DNA of 13,466 nt, taken from positions 1-13,466 of the forward strand of contig JAOAGA010000033.1 of assembly GCA_026415985.1 (NCBI GenBank), read 5' to 3'. Both the position numbers and the translations under genes were made by a program. Shown here piece after piece: positions 6,271-13,466 of this stretch (the first letter of the stretch is position 1; each line of letters starts with the position of its first letter). The notes beneath the pieces are model-generated. The model was given only the letters and a program-made list of their open reading frames with translations. It had not been told where the DNA came from and did not search any database. Source of the stretch: Pseudomonadota bacterium. Its GTDB lineage: Bacteria; CALINM01.

Positions 6271-7032
6271 ATGAAAAAATTTTGTCTTACCTTGTTATTG
6301 GTTTTGTGTCTTTTCAAAATTGGCCATTCTGCTCATCCCCTTATAACAGATGATACAGGTACTCAGGGTAAAGGTAAGTTTCAGCTGGAACTAAACAGTG
6401 AGTATTCTGTTGATAGTCAGGACGGAATAAAGGAAAAGGTTTTTGAGTTTGCTCCTATTTTGAGTTACGGAGTTTTTGATAATCTCGATGTTATCATTTC
6501 TGTTCCTTATCAATCAATTAAGACTGAAGATAATACAACATTAACCGAAAGTAAAGAGAGCGGTGTCAGTGACCTATCTCTTGAATTAAAATGGAGATTT
6601 TTTGAGGCCGATGGTTTAAGTTTTGCTCTGAAACCGGGTGTATCTTTTCCTACGGGAGACGAGAATAAAGGACTTGGGTCAGGTAAAACTGATTACTCAC
6701 TTTTTTTAATAACAACAAAAGAAATTAAGCCAGTCAATCTACACCTCAATTTAGGATATATAAGAAATGAAAACAAGTTTCAGGAGAGAAAAGATATTTT
6801 TCATTTATCCCTTGCAGGAGAGTATGAAGCTACTGAAAAACTTAAACTTGTTGCAAATATGGGAACTGAGACAAATGCAGATCCCGCTTCGAAAACTGAT
6901 CCTGCCTTTGTTTTAATAGGTTTTATTTATTCTTTTTCTGATAAATTCAGCTTTGATGCAGGATATAAATATGGCTTGAATAAACCTGAAACAGATAATA
7001 CCTATCTTTTAGGTATTACTTTTAAGTTCTAA
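6271..7032 (+). CDS. Outer-membrane beta-barrel protein, MetA-pathway/transporter family, likely metal channel
   Basis: About 253 residues with a clear signal peptide (MKKFCLTLLLVLCLFKIG, likely cut after HSA). The mature part starts HPLITDDTGTQGKGKFQLE and is made of alternating amphipathic strands, ending in TFKF with a terminal phenylalanine, as in outer-membrane barrels. The opening phrase and strand pattern fit the family annotated as 'putative MetA-pathway of phenol degradation' (Phenol_MetA_deg), an outer-membrane barrel group with poorly tested functions. It lies 11 bases before the cbiM/nikM gene, so an outer-membrane nickel or cobalt channel is the best contextual guess. Start choice: GGAGG at 6261-6265 is only two bases from the ATG at 6268 but five from the ATG at 6271, which is preferred. 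The two differ by one methionine. Confidence 0.8.
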   Translation: MKKFCLTLLLVLCLFKIGHSAHPLITDDTGTQGKGKFQLELNSEYSVDSQDGIKEKVFEFAPILSYGVFDNLDVIISVPYQSIKTEDNTTLTESKESGVSDLSLELKWRFFEADGLSFALKPGVSFPTGDENKGLGSGKTDYSLFLITTKEIKPVNLHLNLGYIRNENKFQERKDIFHLSLAGEYEATEKLKLVANMGTETNADPASKTDPAFVLIGFIYSFSDKFSFDAGYKYGLNKPETDNTYLLGITFKF

Positions 7033-7043
7033 GGAGGCAAATT

Positions 7044-8072
7044 ATGCATATGGCAGATGCTTTGATAAGCCCGGAGGTAGGAGTTGGTTTCTGGGCTTTG
7101 TCTTTAGGTGGTATTATATACAGTGCCAGGAAGCTTAAGGAAAAGATAGATGAAAAAACTATTCCTCTGATGGGAATTTTAGGTGCCTTTGTCTTTTCAG
7201 CTCAGATGATTAATTTTACAATTCCTGCAACTGGTTCAAGCGGGCATTTAGGTGGGGGTATGCTATTGGCAATACTGTTAGGTCCCTATGCGGGCTTTAT
7301 AGTAATGGCTTCAATATTGACTGTTCAGGCTCTTTTCTTTGCAGACGGCGGACTTCTGGCTTTAGGATGTAACATCTGGAACTTAGGATTTTATACCGCC
7401 TTTGTTGCTTATCCCTTTATTTACAAACCCCTTTTCAAAAATGGTAAAAACATATTTTTAGCAACCATTCTATCTGCAATTTTGGGGCTTCAGATGGGTG
7501 CGTTTAGTGTCGTTTTGCAAACATATTTCTCCGGAGTTACGGAACTTCCTTTTACTACCTTTTTAATGCTTATGCAACCTATTCATCTTGCTATAGGAAT
7601 AGTTGAAGGTATAGTTACAGCAGGTATAATAAGATATCTTATTCAGATCAGACCTGAACTTTTTGAAAGCCTGTCCGGAAACGGTGAAGCTCTGGTAAGT
7701 TTAAACCTAAAAAAGGTTACCGTAACTTTACTTTTACTGACTGTTTTGACTGGTGGGTTTTTAAGCTGGTTTGCATCAACTCATCCCGATGGCTTAGAAT
7801 GGTCAATAGAAAAGATTTATGGAAAGCCAGAAATACCGGAAAAAGACCATAAAATTACAGAGTTTTTGAAAAATTTGCAAGAAAAGATAGCCTTTTTACC
7901 AGATTATTCCTTTAAAAAATCAAACAAAGAACAAGAAAAAGAAGAAGCTGAGAAATATCCGAATTTGGATGCAGGGACAACTTTTTCCGGTCTCATAGGT
8001 TCTGCAATTGTTTTAGCGGTTATATTTTCAACAGGTTTTTTAATAAAAACATTAAAAAGGCGTAAAAATTAA
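7044..8072 (+). CDS. cbiM: CbiM/NikM substrate-binding component of ECF nickel/cobalt transporter, fused PDGLE domain
   Basis: Membrane S component that captures Ni2+ or Co2+ in an energy-coupling-factor importer. The N terminus MHMADALIS is the family hallmark: its free Met1 and His2, together with His68 in SGHLGGG, form the metal site known from NikM and CbiM structures. Several membrane helices follow to about residue 200. The C-terminal part (about 224-342) adds a helix, the PDGLEWS motif (248-254), a charged loop rich in Lys and Glu (about 290-305) and a last helix (about 315-335). This is the CbiN/NikN-like PDGLE module fused to the M component. AAGGAGG at 7031-7037 supports the ATG at 7044, and the His2 requirement makes this start secure. 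The neighbouring hyp genes favour nickel. Confidence 0.95.
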   Translation: MHMADALISPEVGVGFWALSLGGIIYSARKLKEKIDEKTIPLMGILGAFVFSAQMINFTIPATGSSGHLGGGMLLAILLGPYAGFIVMASILTVQALFFADGGLLALGCNIWNLGFYTAFVAYPFIYKPLFKNGKNIFLATILSAILGLQMGAFSVVLQTYFSGVTELPFTTFLMLMQPIHLAIGIVEGIVTAGIIRYLIQIRPELFESLSGNGEALVSLNLKKVTVTLLLLTVLTGGFLSWFASTHPDGLEWSIEKIYGKPEIPEKDHKITEFLKNLQEKIAFLPDYSFKKSNKEQEKEEAEKYPNLDAGTTFSGLIGSAIVLAVIFSTGFLIKTLKRRKN

Positions 8073-8146
8073 TAAGATAAATTTTTTATTGTTGAGGTAG
8101 GCGTTTTATTATTAGTTTTTTTAAAATTTTTAGAGAGGATATTATA

Positions 8147-8185
8147 TTGCAGGGTAGTTCTTTCTTTGTTACCATATTAAGATAA
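8147..8185 (+). CDS. Possible 12-codon upstream ORF coupled to cbiQ/nikQ
   Basis: A TTG at 8147 opens a 12-codon frame (MQGSSFFVTILR) that ends in a TAA overlapping the cbiQ ATG as TAATG. AGAGAGGA at 8132-8139 is well placed before the TTG, while the cbiQ ATG itself has no convincing ribosome site. This looks like a coupling peptide that brings ribosomes to cbiQ. It is too short for coding statistics, and the frame is open upstream to 8096 without a better start codon. Confidence 0.3.
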   Translation: MQGSSFFVTILR

Positions 8186-8985
8186 TGAGATTCGATGAGG
8201 AGTTTTTTAATTTAGGTTATATTGATAAACTTGCTTATCAAAATACCTTTATTCACAGGTTGGATGCAAGAATTAAGGTTTTAATCTCTGTTCTTTTTGT
8301 AATTTCTGTTGTTTCCTTTCCTAAATATGAGATTTTAAGGTTAATGCCTTATTTCTTGTTTCCTGTTATCTTTATAGCCTTGGGCGATATTCCTGTTGGT
8401 TTTTTGGCGAAAAGGGTTTTAATAGTTTCAGGATTTATCTTTTTTATAGCCCTATTCAACCCAATTATTGACAGAAAAGTTGCCTTTTATTTTTTTAATA
8501 TCCCCGTAAGTTATGGGCTCATATCATTTTTCTCGATTTTTATAAAGTTTTTTCTCACCATTAGTATCCTGATTTTATTGGTTGCCACAACATCTTTTTC
8601 AGGTATCTGCTATGCACTGAGATATTTTAGGGTTCCAGAGATATTTGTTAATCAGCTGCTGTTTCTTTACAGATATATTTTTGTTCTTTTTGAAGAGACA
8701 ATGAGGATGGTGAGGGCAAAGGAACTTAGAAGTTTTGGTAACAAAGGGGGGGACATAAAATCTTTTATAAAGTTAACAGGTAACCTTTTAATAAAAAGTA
8801 TAGAAAGGGCGGAGAGAATTTATTACGCCATGTTATCCAGGGGTTTTGTTGGGAGTATGCCCTATTTGAGAAAAAAAAGAATTGACATTTATGATATATC
8901 TTTTTTTGCCATATCTTTTGTATTTTTAGTATTTTTTAGATTTACCAATATATCAACAGCCATAGAAAATTTTATAAAAAGGTGA
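8185..8985 (+). CDS. cbiQ: CbiQ/NikQ transmembrane component of ECF nickel/cobalt transporter
   Basis: T component that couples ATP hydrolysis by CbiO to metal transport by CbiM. The 266-residue protein has the family N terminus (FIHRLDARIKVLI, 22-34), several hydrophobic helices between 31 and 160, and a last one near 236-254. The two cytoplasmic coupling-helix signatures are AKELRSFG (178-185) and AMLSRGF (215-221), the 'A..RG' motifs that contact the ATPase. It lies 112 bases after cbiM, the largest gap inside the transport block, and has no obvious ribosome site of its own. The ATG overlaps the stop of a short possible upstream ORF (TAATG). Eight bases separate it from cbiO. Confidence 0.93.
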   Translation: MRFDEEFFNLGYIDKLAYQNTFIHRLDARIKVLISVLFVISVVSFPKYEILRLMPYFLFPVIFIALGDIPVGFLAKRVLIVSGFIFFIALFNPIIDRKVAFYFFNIPVSYGLISFFSIFIKFFLTISILILLVATTSFSGICYALRYFRVPEIFVNQLLFLYRYIFVLFEETMRMVRAKELRSFGNKGGDIKSFIKLTGNLLIKSIERAERIYYAMLSRGFVGSMPYLRKKRIDIYDISFFAISFVFLVFFRFTNISTAIENFIKR

Positions 8986-8992
8986 TTGGAAA

Positions 8993-9733
8993 ATGAGCCA
9001 TCATATTGTTAAATTTGAGAATGTGGTATATAAATACCCCGATGGGACTTCTGCACTTAACGGTATTAGTTTTCTTATTACCCACGGCGAATCGGTGGGT
9101 ATAGTTGGCGCAAACGGTTCTGGTAAGACAACACTTCTTATGCATTTGAATGGATATCTTCTGCCAAGTAGTGGTGTAATAAATATCGGCGATATTGTCT
9201 TAAATAAAAAAACAAGACAGGAAGTAAGGAAAAAGGTCGGTGTTGTATTTCAGAATCCCGATGACCAGCTTTTTATGCCAACGGTTTATGAGGATGTGGC
9301 CTTCGGACCTATAAACATGGGGATGGAGGAAAGCCTGGTTGAAGAGAAAGTAAAATCTGCCTTAAATACTGTCAATTGTCTTGAACTTATAAACAAGCCA
9401 CCCCATCACCTGTCAGGTGGTCAAAAAAGGGCTATTGCCATTGCAACAGTTATTGCTATGGATCCTGATATACTGGCTATGGATGAGCCCTCATCTAACT
9501 TGGATCCTAAATCAAGACGGGCGCTGATAAACCTTTTGAAAGGCTTCAATCACACCAAGATAATTGCCTCTCATGATCTGGATATGATACTGGATGTCTG
9601 TGAAAGGTGTATTGTAATAAAAGAAGGTATTGTTGTTGCAGACGGTTCCGTCCAAAAGATATTAAGCGACAAAGATTTATTGGAAGAAAACAATCTGGAG
9701 TTGCCTTTAAGATTGCAGAATCTTAAGATATAA
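8993..9733 (+). CDS. cbiO: CbiO/NikO ATP-binding component of ECF nickel/cobalt transporter
   Basis: ABC-type ATPase that powers the importer from the cytoplasmic side, probably as a homodimer since only one ATPase gene is present. All motifs are intact: Walker A GANGSGKTT (39-47), Q-loop Gln87 in VFQNPDDQLF, signature LSGGQKRAIAIA (140-151), Walker B ILAMDEPSS (160-168) with catalytic Glu165, and the switch His194 in ASHD. The FQNPDDQLF phrase and the 246-residue length are typical of CbiO/EcfA proteins. AAGGTGAT at 8979-8986, overlapping the cbiQ stop, serves as ribosome site. A 66-base AT-rich gap without a clear terminator leads to hypC. Confidence 0.96.
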   Translation: MSHHIVKFENVVYKYPDGTSALNGISFLITHGESVGIVGANGSGKTTLLMHLNGYLLPSSGVINIGDIVLNKKTRQEVRKKVGVVFQNPDDQLFMPTVYEDVAFGPINMGMEESLVEEKVKSALNTVNCLELINKPPHHLSGGQKRAIAIATVIAMDPDILAMDEPSSNLDPKSRRALINLLKGFNHTKIIASHDLDMILDVCERCIVIKEGIVVADGSVQKILSDKDLLEENNLELPLRLQNLKI

Positions 9734-9799
9734 TCTCTTTTTACCATTTAAATCATTTTTTTATTAGAGTAAAATATTAATTTTAATTTAGGAGGTTAT

Positions 9800-10033
9800 A
9801 TGTGTTTGGCAATACCGATGAAGGTCGTTAATGTGCTTGACGACTTTTGTACTGTTGAACTTAACGGTGTGTCCAAAACCTGTTTTATAGGTTTTCTGGA
9901 AGATAAAATTGATATCGGAGATTTTTTACTTGTCCACTCCGGCATGGCAATTAAGAAGTTAAATTTAGAGGAGTCAGAGGCAATTCTTAAGGAGATTTCA
10001 TTACTTATTGAAGGAGAGTCAAGTGAATCCTGA
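9800..10033 (+). CDS. hypC: HypC, NiFe-hydrogenase maturation chaperone
   Basis: Small chaperone that, with HypD, forms the scaffold on which the Fe(CN)2CO group is assembled and then handed to the hydrogenase large-subunit precursor. The 77 residues begin MCLAIPMKV, and the exposed Cys2 (after Met removal) is the essential iron-binding residue, which makes the start at 9800 certain. FLLVHSGMAIKKL (47-59) is the conserved second half of the OB-like fold. GGAGG at 9791-9795 precedes it. The 3' end overlaps hypD by 11 bases, which fits the known HypC-HypD complex. It opens the hyp block after the importer genes; TAAAAT at 9770-9775 could be a -10 box, but no matching -35 box is seen. Confidence 0.97.
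   Translation: MCLAIPMKVVNVLDDFCTVELNGVSKTCFIGFLEDKIDIGDFLLVHSGMAIKKLNLEESEAILKEISLLIEGESSES
10011..10016 (+). promoter_or_regulatory. Ribosome binding site deciding the hypD GTG start
   Basis: AAGGAG inside the end of hypC lies six bases before the GTG at 10023. The upstream in-frame TTG at 10008 precedes this site and would encode it, so it is not a credible start. Confidence 0.75.
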
Positions 10034-11126
10034 TATTTTTAAAGATAAAGAGCTTGTTAAAAAAACTCTCAATGCCCTGAAAAAGAAAGTAGAAAAACTC
10101 GAAAATATCAGATTAATGGAGTTTTGTGGAACTCATACCCATAATATTTTTCAGTATGGTTTTAGAAATGCCTTTTTACCTCATATAAGATTTATTGCAG
10201 GACCGGGTTGTCCGGTCTGTGTTACTTCTGAGGAAGATTTAGCAGAGGTGAAGTTTCTTTTTGATAATTATGATGTTGGAATAATAGCCTATGGGGATTT
10301 GTTAAAAGTTCCTTTAAAAGGAAAAAGCCTTTTGGATTACAGAGCGGAAGGAAGACCTGTAGAGGTAGTTTACAGTGCTATAGATGCAGTTAAGATTGCA
10401 GAAAACAAAAAAGATAAAGAGTGGGTATTTCTTGGGGTTGGCTTTGAAACAACTACTCCCGGGACTTCTGCAAGTATAATGATAGCTGAAAAAAAGGGTA
10501 TTAAAAATCTTAGCTACCTATCTTTTCACAAAAATACCAAAGCAGTTCTAAAAGCTCTTGGAACTTTAGGGAATTTATACGCCGATGGTGTAATACTACC
10601 GGGTCACGTTTCTGCAGTAGTTGGTTATAATTATTTCAGAGAAATTGAAAAATTTGGTATTCCTGCAGTCGTAGTTGGTTTTGAACCCCTTGATCTGCTG
10701 GCTGGCATTAGCGAACTGATTGATATGATTTTGAAAAAAGAGGTAGGAATTAAGTGTGCCTATCCCCGGGCTGTTAATGAAAGGGGCAATGAAAAGATGC
10801 TAAGGGCAATCGAAGATACCTTTGATACAATAGATGCTTACTGGCGTGGTCTTGGAATAATAGAGAACGGTGGTTATGAATTAAAGAATTTCTATGACGG
10901 ATTTAATGCAAGGAAAAAATACTCCATTCCCAAAGAGCTTCCAGTAGATAAGGAAAAAGGCTGTAGATGCGGAGACGTATTAATTGGCAGGATAGAACCT
11001 ACGGATTGTCCTTTATTTAAAAAGGTCTGTAGCCCTGCAAATCCTATAGGTCCCTGTATGGTCTCCTATGAAGGAACCTGTCTTGCCTATTATAAATGGG
11101 GGGTTGAAAACCAACGTTTGGATTAA
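10023..11126 (+). CDS. hypD: HypD, Fe-S scaffold for hydrogenase Fe(CN)2CO assembly
   Basis: Iron-sulfur protein that with HypC and HypE assembles the Fe(CN)2CO cofactor of NiFe hydrogenases in the cytoplasm. Counting from the GTG start (367 residues), the conserved motifs are EFCGTHTH with Cys35, GPGCPVC with Cys63 and Cys66, GFETTTPG (about 140-147) and LPGHVSAVVGYNYF (192-205). The C-terminal [4Fe-4S] region holds CRCGD, TDCPLF, KKVCSP, GPCMVS and GTCLAYY, with cysteines at about 314, 316, 329, 336, 345 and 353. The GTG at 10023 is chosen because AAGGAG lies six bases upstream and NPDIFKD is a normal beginning. It overlaps hypC by 11 bases, while a 76-base gap separates it from hypE. Confidence 0.97.
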   Translation: MNPDIFKDKELVKKTLNALKKKVEKLENIRLMEFCGTHTHNIFQYGFRNAFLPHIRFIAGPGCPVCVTSEEDLAEVKFLFDNYDVGIIAYGDLLKVPLKGKSLLDYRAEGRPVEVVYSAIDAVKIAENKKDKEWVFLGVGFETTTPGTSASIMIAEKKGIKNLSYLSFHKNTKAVLKALGTLGNLYADGVILPGHVSAVVGYNYFREIEKFGIPAVVVGFEPLDLLAGISELIDMILKKEVGIKCAYPRAVNERGNEKMLRAIEDTFDTIDAYWRGLGIIENGGYELKNFYDGFNARKKYSIPKELPVDKEKGCRCGDVLIGRIEPTDCPLFKKVCSPANPIGPCMVSYEGTCLAYYKWGVENQRLD

Positions 11127-11202
11127 GGTTAAGCTTCAGAAATAAATAAATTGATAAAAGTGACCTATTTAATTAAGCTGACAGAAGGGAGAGGATACTT
11201 AA

Positions 11203-12207
11203 ATGAACGAAGGGAAAAAGATATCACTTAGCTTAGGAAGCGGAGGGAAGATCAGCTTTGATTTTGTTAAAAAAGAGATTATATCAAGGTTTTCTAACCC
11301 TATTCTTGACTCTCTTGGCGATGGTGCTAATATTTTAAATAATCTGGTGGTTACAACTGATAACTTTACAGTTCATCCGGAGTTTTTTGATGGCGGAAAT
11401 ATAGGAATTTTATCCTTTTGCGGTATGGTTAATGATTTGGCATCTATGGCAAGTAAACCTATGTATATGACAATGGGGCTTGTTATCGAGGAAGGTTATG
11501 ATTATAAAAAACTTTTAAAGATAATCGATGATATAAAAAATCTTGCCGATAATTTTGATGTAAAGCTAATTTGCGGTGATACGAAGGTTGTGGAAAAAGG
11601 GAAAATGGAAGGAATCCATATTTCAATTACAGGTATTGGTTTAAGGATGACCGATTACAGTTTGCCGGTTAAAAACTATAAAAATGGTGATAAGATAATT
11701 TTGACGGGCACACTGGGAGAGCATACCATTTCTGTCTTAAAGGCAAAAGGGGCAATCGAGTTTGATGGTGTTATCAACTCCGATGTGGCTCCACTCTGTG
11801 GCGTCATAGAAAACCTGATTAAGGAAGGTGTCAGACCAAAATTTATACGGGATGTTACAAGAGGGGGCTTTTCTGCTGTTCTTAATGAGCTTTCCTACAT
11901 CGGTAATATTGAGATTTTGATAGATGAGGAAAAGATTCCTGTCAATGATTCGGTAAAGGCTATATGCGATATTTATGGTTACGATATATATAGCTTGGCC
12001 TGTGAGGGTAGAATGGTCATTGTGGTGGAGGACGAAGAGGCTGAAAAAGCGGTTTCTGTTTTAAAGGATTTTGAGGTTTCGAAGGGATCATCCGTTGTAG
12101 GAGAGATTTTAAGCAATGATAGACAGCTTGTTGTATTAAAAACCATGTATGGCGGAAAGACAATTCTTGATATGCCATTAGGCGAGATATTACCAAGAAT
12201 ATGTTAA
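11203..12207 (+). CDS. hypE: HypE, carbamoyl dehydratase for hydrogenase cyanide ligands
   Basis: ATP-dependent enzyme of the PurM/SelD fold that converts the carbamoyl group placed on its C-terminal cysteine by HypF into thiocyanate, the source of CN for the active-site iron. The 334-residue protein ends in PRIC, the universal HypE tail with the acceptor Cys334. Other landmarks are SLGSGGK near the start (10-16), VTTDNFTVHPEFF (50-62), GMVNDLASMASKP (74-86), ICGDTKVVEKG (122-132) and RDVTRGGFSAVLNE (221-234). A GAGGA at 11191-11195 supports the ATG at 11203. HypF, needed to load it, is not in the window, nor are hypA and hypB. The aldolase gene follows after 18 bases, suggesting shared transcription. 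Confidence 0.97.
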   Translation: MNEGKKISLSLGSGGKISFDFVKKEIISRFSNPILDSLGDGANILNNLVVTTDNFTVHPEFFDGGNIGILSFCGMVNDLASMASKPMYMTMGLVIEEGYDYKKLLKIIDDIKNLADNFDVKLICGDTKVVEKGKMEGIHISITGIGLRMTDYSLPVKNYKNGDKIILTGTLGEHTISVLKAKGAIEFDGVINSDVAPLCGVIENLIKEGVRPKFIRDVTRGGFSAVLNELSYIGNIEILIDEEKIPVNDSVKAICDIYGYDIYSLACEGRMVIVVEDEEAEKAVSVLKDFEVSKGSSVVGEILSNDRQLVVLKTMYGGKTILDMPLGEILPRIC

Positions 12208-12225
12208 CATAAAAAGGAGGGTACC

Positions 12226-13221
12226 ATGGCATTAGTTCCGATGAAACAAATACTTGATGAAGCAAAAAAAGGGAATTATGGTGTCGGTGCGTTTAACGTC
12301 AATAATATGGAGCAAATTCAGGCAATCATGGAGGCGGCAAGACGGACAAAATCACCTGTGATTGTTCAGGCAAGCAGAGGAGCCCTTAAATATTCCAATC
12401 TTATATATCTTAAATATCTTATCGTTGCGGCAAATGAAGAAAATCCTGATATACCTATAGCAATGCATTTAGATCACGGCAACGGACTTGAGGTTGTTAA
12501 ACAGGCCATAGATTTAGGTTTTACTTCCGTTATGATTGACGGTTCTCTTATGGAAGACGGAAAAACTCCCAGCACTTATGAATATAATCTTGAAATTACA
12601 AAAAAAGTTGTTGAGTATGCCCACAGATTCGGGATAACAGTTGAAGGGGAGTTAGGAACATTGGGTGGTATAGAAGATGGTGTTGGTTCCGGAAAGATAC
12701 ATTTAACAGACCCCGATCAGGCAGAGGAGTTTATAAAGGAGACCGGAGTTGATGCCTTAGCTGTTGCCATAGGCACATCTCACGGTGCCTACAAATTTAA
12801 AGCAGAACCCAAACTTGCCATAGATATTGTTAAGGAAATCAACAGGAGATGTCCTGAGGTGCCTCTCGTTATGCATGGTTCTTCTTCGGTGCCTGCCGAG
12901 CTTGTTGAGATAGTTAATAAATATGGTGGTAAAATGCCTAACGCAAAGGGAGTTCCGGTGGAGTCAATACAGGAGGCTATAAAATACGGTGTTAGAAAGA
13001 TTAATGTTGATACCGATTCGAGGATAGCAGTCACTGGTGCCATAAGAAAGGTATTTTATGAAGAGCCTGACAAGTTTGACCCGAGAGATTACCTAAAACC
13101 GGCAAGAGAGGCAATGACTAAGGTGGTAGAAGCAAGAATGATTGCCTTTGGTTCCGCAGGGCATGCCTTTGATTACAAACCAATGAGCTTAGAAGAAATG
13201 AAAAAGTTTTACTTGAAGTAA
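12226..13221 (+). CDS. fba: Class II fructose-1,6-bisphosphate aldolase
   Basis: Zinc-dependent aldolase that cleaves or forms fructose-1,6-bisphosphate from DHAP and glyceraldehyde-3-phosphate, used in glycolysis and gluconeogenesis. At 331 residues it fits the longer class IIB type. Seen are the catalytic Asp83 and zinc ligand His84 in MHLDHGNG (80-87), EGELGTLGG (140-148), zinc ligands His186 (GTSHGAYK) and His217 (VMHGSSS), and NVDTD (260-264) of the phosphate site. The insert LMEDGKTPSTYEYN (108-121) is typical of this subgroup. AAGGAGG at 12214-12220 precedes the ATG. Its placement 18 bases after hypE is unusual in function but fits a long operon, which ends at the terminator at 13257. 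Confidence 0.96.
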   Translation: MALVPMKQILDEAKKGNYGVGAFNVNNMEQIQAIMEAARRTKSPVIVQASRGALKYSNLIYLKYLIVAANEENPDIPIAMHLDHGNGLEVVKQAIDLGFTSVMIDGSLMEDGKTPSTYEYNLEITKKVVEYAHRFGITVEGELGTLGGIEDGVGSGKIHLTDPDQAEEFIKETGVDALAVAIGTSHGAYKFKAEPKLAIDIVKEINRRCPEVPLVMHGSSSVPAELVEIVNKYGGKMPNAKGVPVESIQEAIKYGVRKINVDTDSRIAVTGAIRKVFYEEPDKFDPRDYLKPAREAMTKVVEARMIAFGSAGHAFDYKPMSLEEMKKFYLK

Positions 13222-13256
13222 AAAGTTTGGGAAGTTAGTAAAAGATTCCGGTATAT

Positions 13257-13285
13257 CTATTCTGATTACTCAGATTAGTTTTTTT
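13257..13285 (+). terminator. Intrinsic terminator after fba
   Basis: CTATTCTGA (13257-13265) pairs with TCAGATTAG (13270-13278) around a TTAC loop, giving eight pairs and one T-T mismatch. Seven T follow at 13279-13285. It lies 36 bases after the fba stop and plausibly ends the transport-hyp-fba run. Confidence 0.7.
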
Positions 13286-13300
13286 GTAAGAGTTTATTTG

Positions 13301-13316
13301 GTTTTTTTAAAAAAAC
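13301..13316 (+). repeat. AT palindrome upstream of the flavodoxin gene
   Basis: G followed by seven T, seven A and C forms a perfect 16-base palindrome 33 bases before the flavodoxin start. It may be part of an upstream curved or regulatory region. In AT-rich DNA such runs also arise by chance, so the meaning is open. Confidence 0.35.
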
Positions 13317-13348
13317 TTTAGTCAGCAAAAATTAGAGAGGAGGTTTTT

Positions 13349-13466
13349 ATGAAAAAGGTTCTTGTTACTTATTATTCAAAAAGTGGTAATACAAAAAAAA
13401 TGGCAGAAATTATTGGTGAAGAATTAAAGGCAAAGAATTTTGATGTTACGGTAAAAGGTGTAGAAG
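13349..13466 (+). CDS. Flavodoxin-like FMN protein (3' end cut by window)
   Basis: The first 39 residues read as a flavodoxin: a hydrophobic first strand KKVLVTYYS, then the FMN-phosphate loop SKSGNTKKMAE (10-20) and helix 1, then a second strand FDVTVKG. This is the standard N-terminal signature of flavodoxins and of flavodoxin-fold quinone reductases. A strong GAGAGGAGG lies just before the ATG at 13349. It is separated from fba by a terminator and so probably has its own promoter, which I could not identify. With only about a quarter of the protein visible, a short-chain flavodoxin carrying electrons cannot be separated from a WrbA-like or multidomain relative. Confidence 0.85.
   Translation, partial: MKKVLVTYYSKSGNTKKMAEIIGEELKAKNFDVTVKGVE

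Noticed and set aside
11127-11202. Separate promoter for hypE in the hypD-hypE gap
   Set aside because: TTGATA at 11151 has no acceptable -10 box at normal spacing; the repeated TTAAGCT is too short to mean much.
12017-12265. Minus-strand open frame across the hypE-fba junction
   Set aside because: Opposite two confident genes and without family features; chance frame.
12789-13043. Minus-strand open frame opposite fba
   Set aside because: Fully within the aldolase gene, whose catalytic motifs are intact; shadow frame.

Overview
The window is AT-rich, tightly packed bacterial DNA. Every convincing gene is on the + strand, and many junctions are 1 to 11 base overlaps (ATGA, TTGA, TAATG), so most of it reads as long co-transcribed runs. 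The gene set is a histidine pathway block, a tungsten/molybdopterin aldehyde:ferredoxin oxidoreductase (AOR)-type enzyme with a polyferredoxin, an ECF-type nickel/cobalt importer, NiFe-hydrogenase maturation genes and a class II aldolase. This suggests an anaerobic or microaerophilic, hydrogen-metabolising, probably Gram-negative bacterium, since a signal-peptide-bearing outer-membrane barrel is present. The overall flavour recalls thermophilic Deferribacterota, Aquificota, Nitrospirota or Desulfobacterota. That placement is a low-confidence impression, not a result.

Layout: (1) 1-2920: the 3' part of a putative lipoprotein gene, then hisA, hisF, hisE and a SlyD-type FKBP isomerase with a short cysteine tail, each overlapping the next. 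(2) 2975-6069: a four-cluster ferredoxin, an AOR-family oxidoreductase, a dolichol-phosphate-mannose-synthase-like glycosyltransferase and a 61-residue two-helix membrane protein. (3) 6070-6267: the largest non-coding gap. It holds a near-consensus promoter followed almost at once by a long hairpin with a T-run, so the next operon appears to begin with a terminator-like leader RNA. (4) 6271-9733: a putative outer-membrane channel and the ECF transporter CbiM/NikM (with a fused PDGLE domain), CbiQ/NikQ and CbiO/NikO. (5) 9800-12207: hypC, hypD and hypE, which build the Fe(CN)2CO ligand set of NiFe hydrogenases. (6) 12226-13221: class II fructose-bisphosphate aldolase, then an intrinsic terminator, then the start of a flavodoxin gene cut by the window end.

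The most coherent functional story is regions 3-5: metal crosses the outer membrane through the barrel, the ECF transporter moves it into the cytoplasm, and HypCDE prepare the hydrogenase active site. This points to nickel rather than cobalt. SlyD, a known nickel chaperone elsewhere, lies in the same window but in a different run. No hydrogenase structural genes, hypA, hypB or hypF are present here. I see no CRISPR, tRNA, rRNA, insertion sequence or phage gene. The best candidate for something undescribed is the leader between 6106 and 6220.
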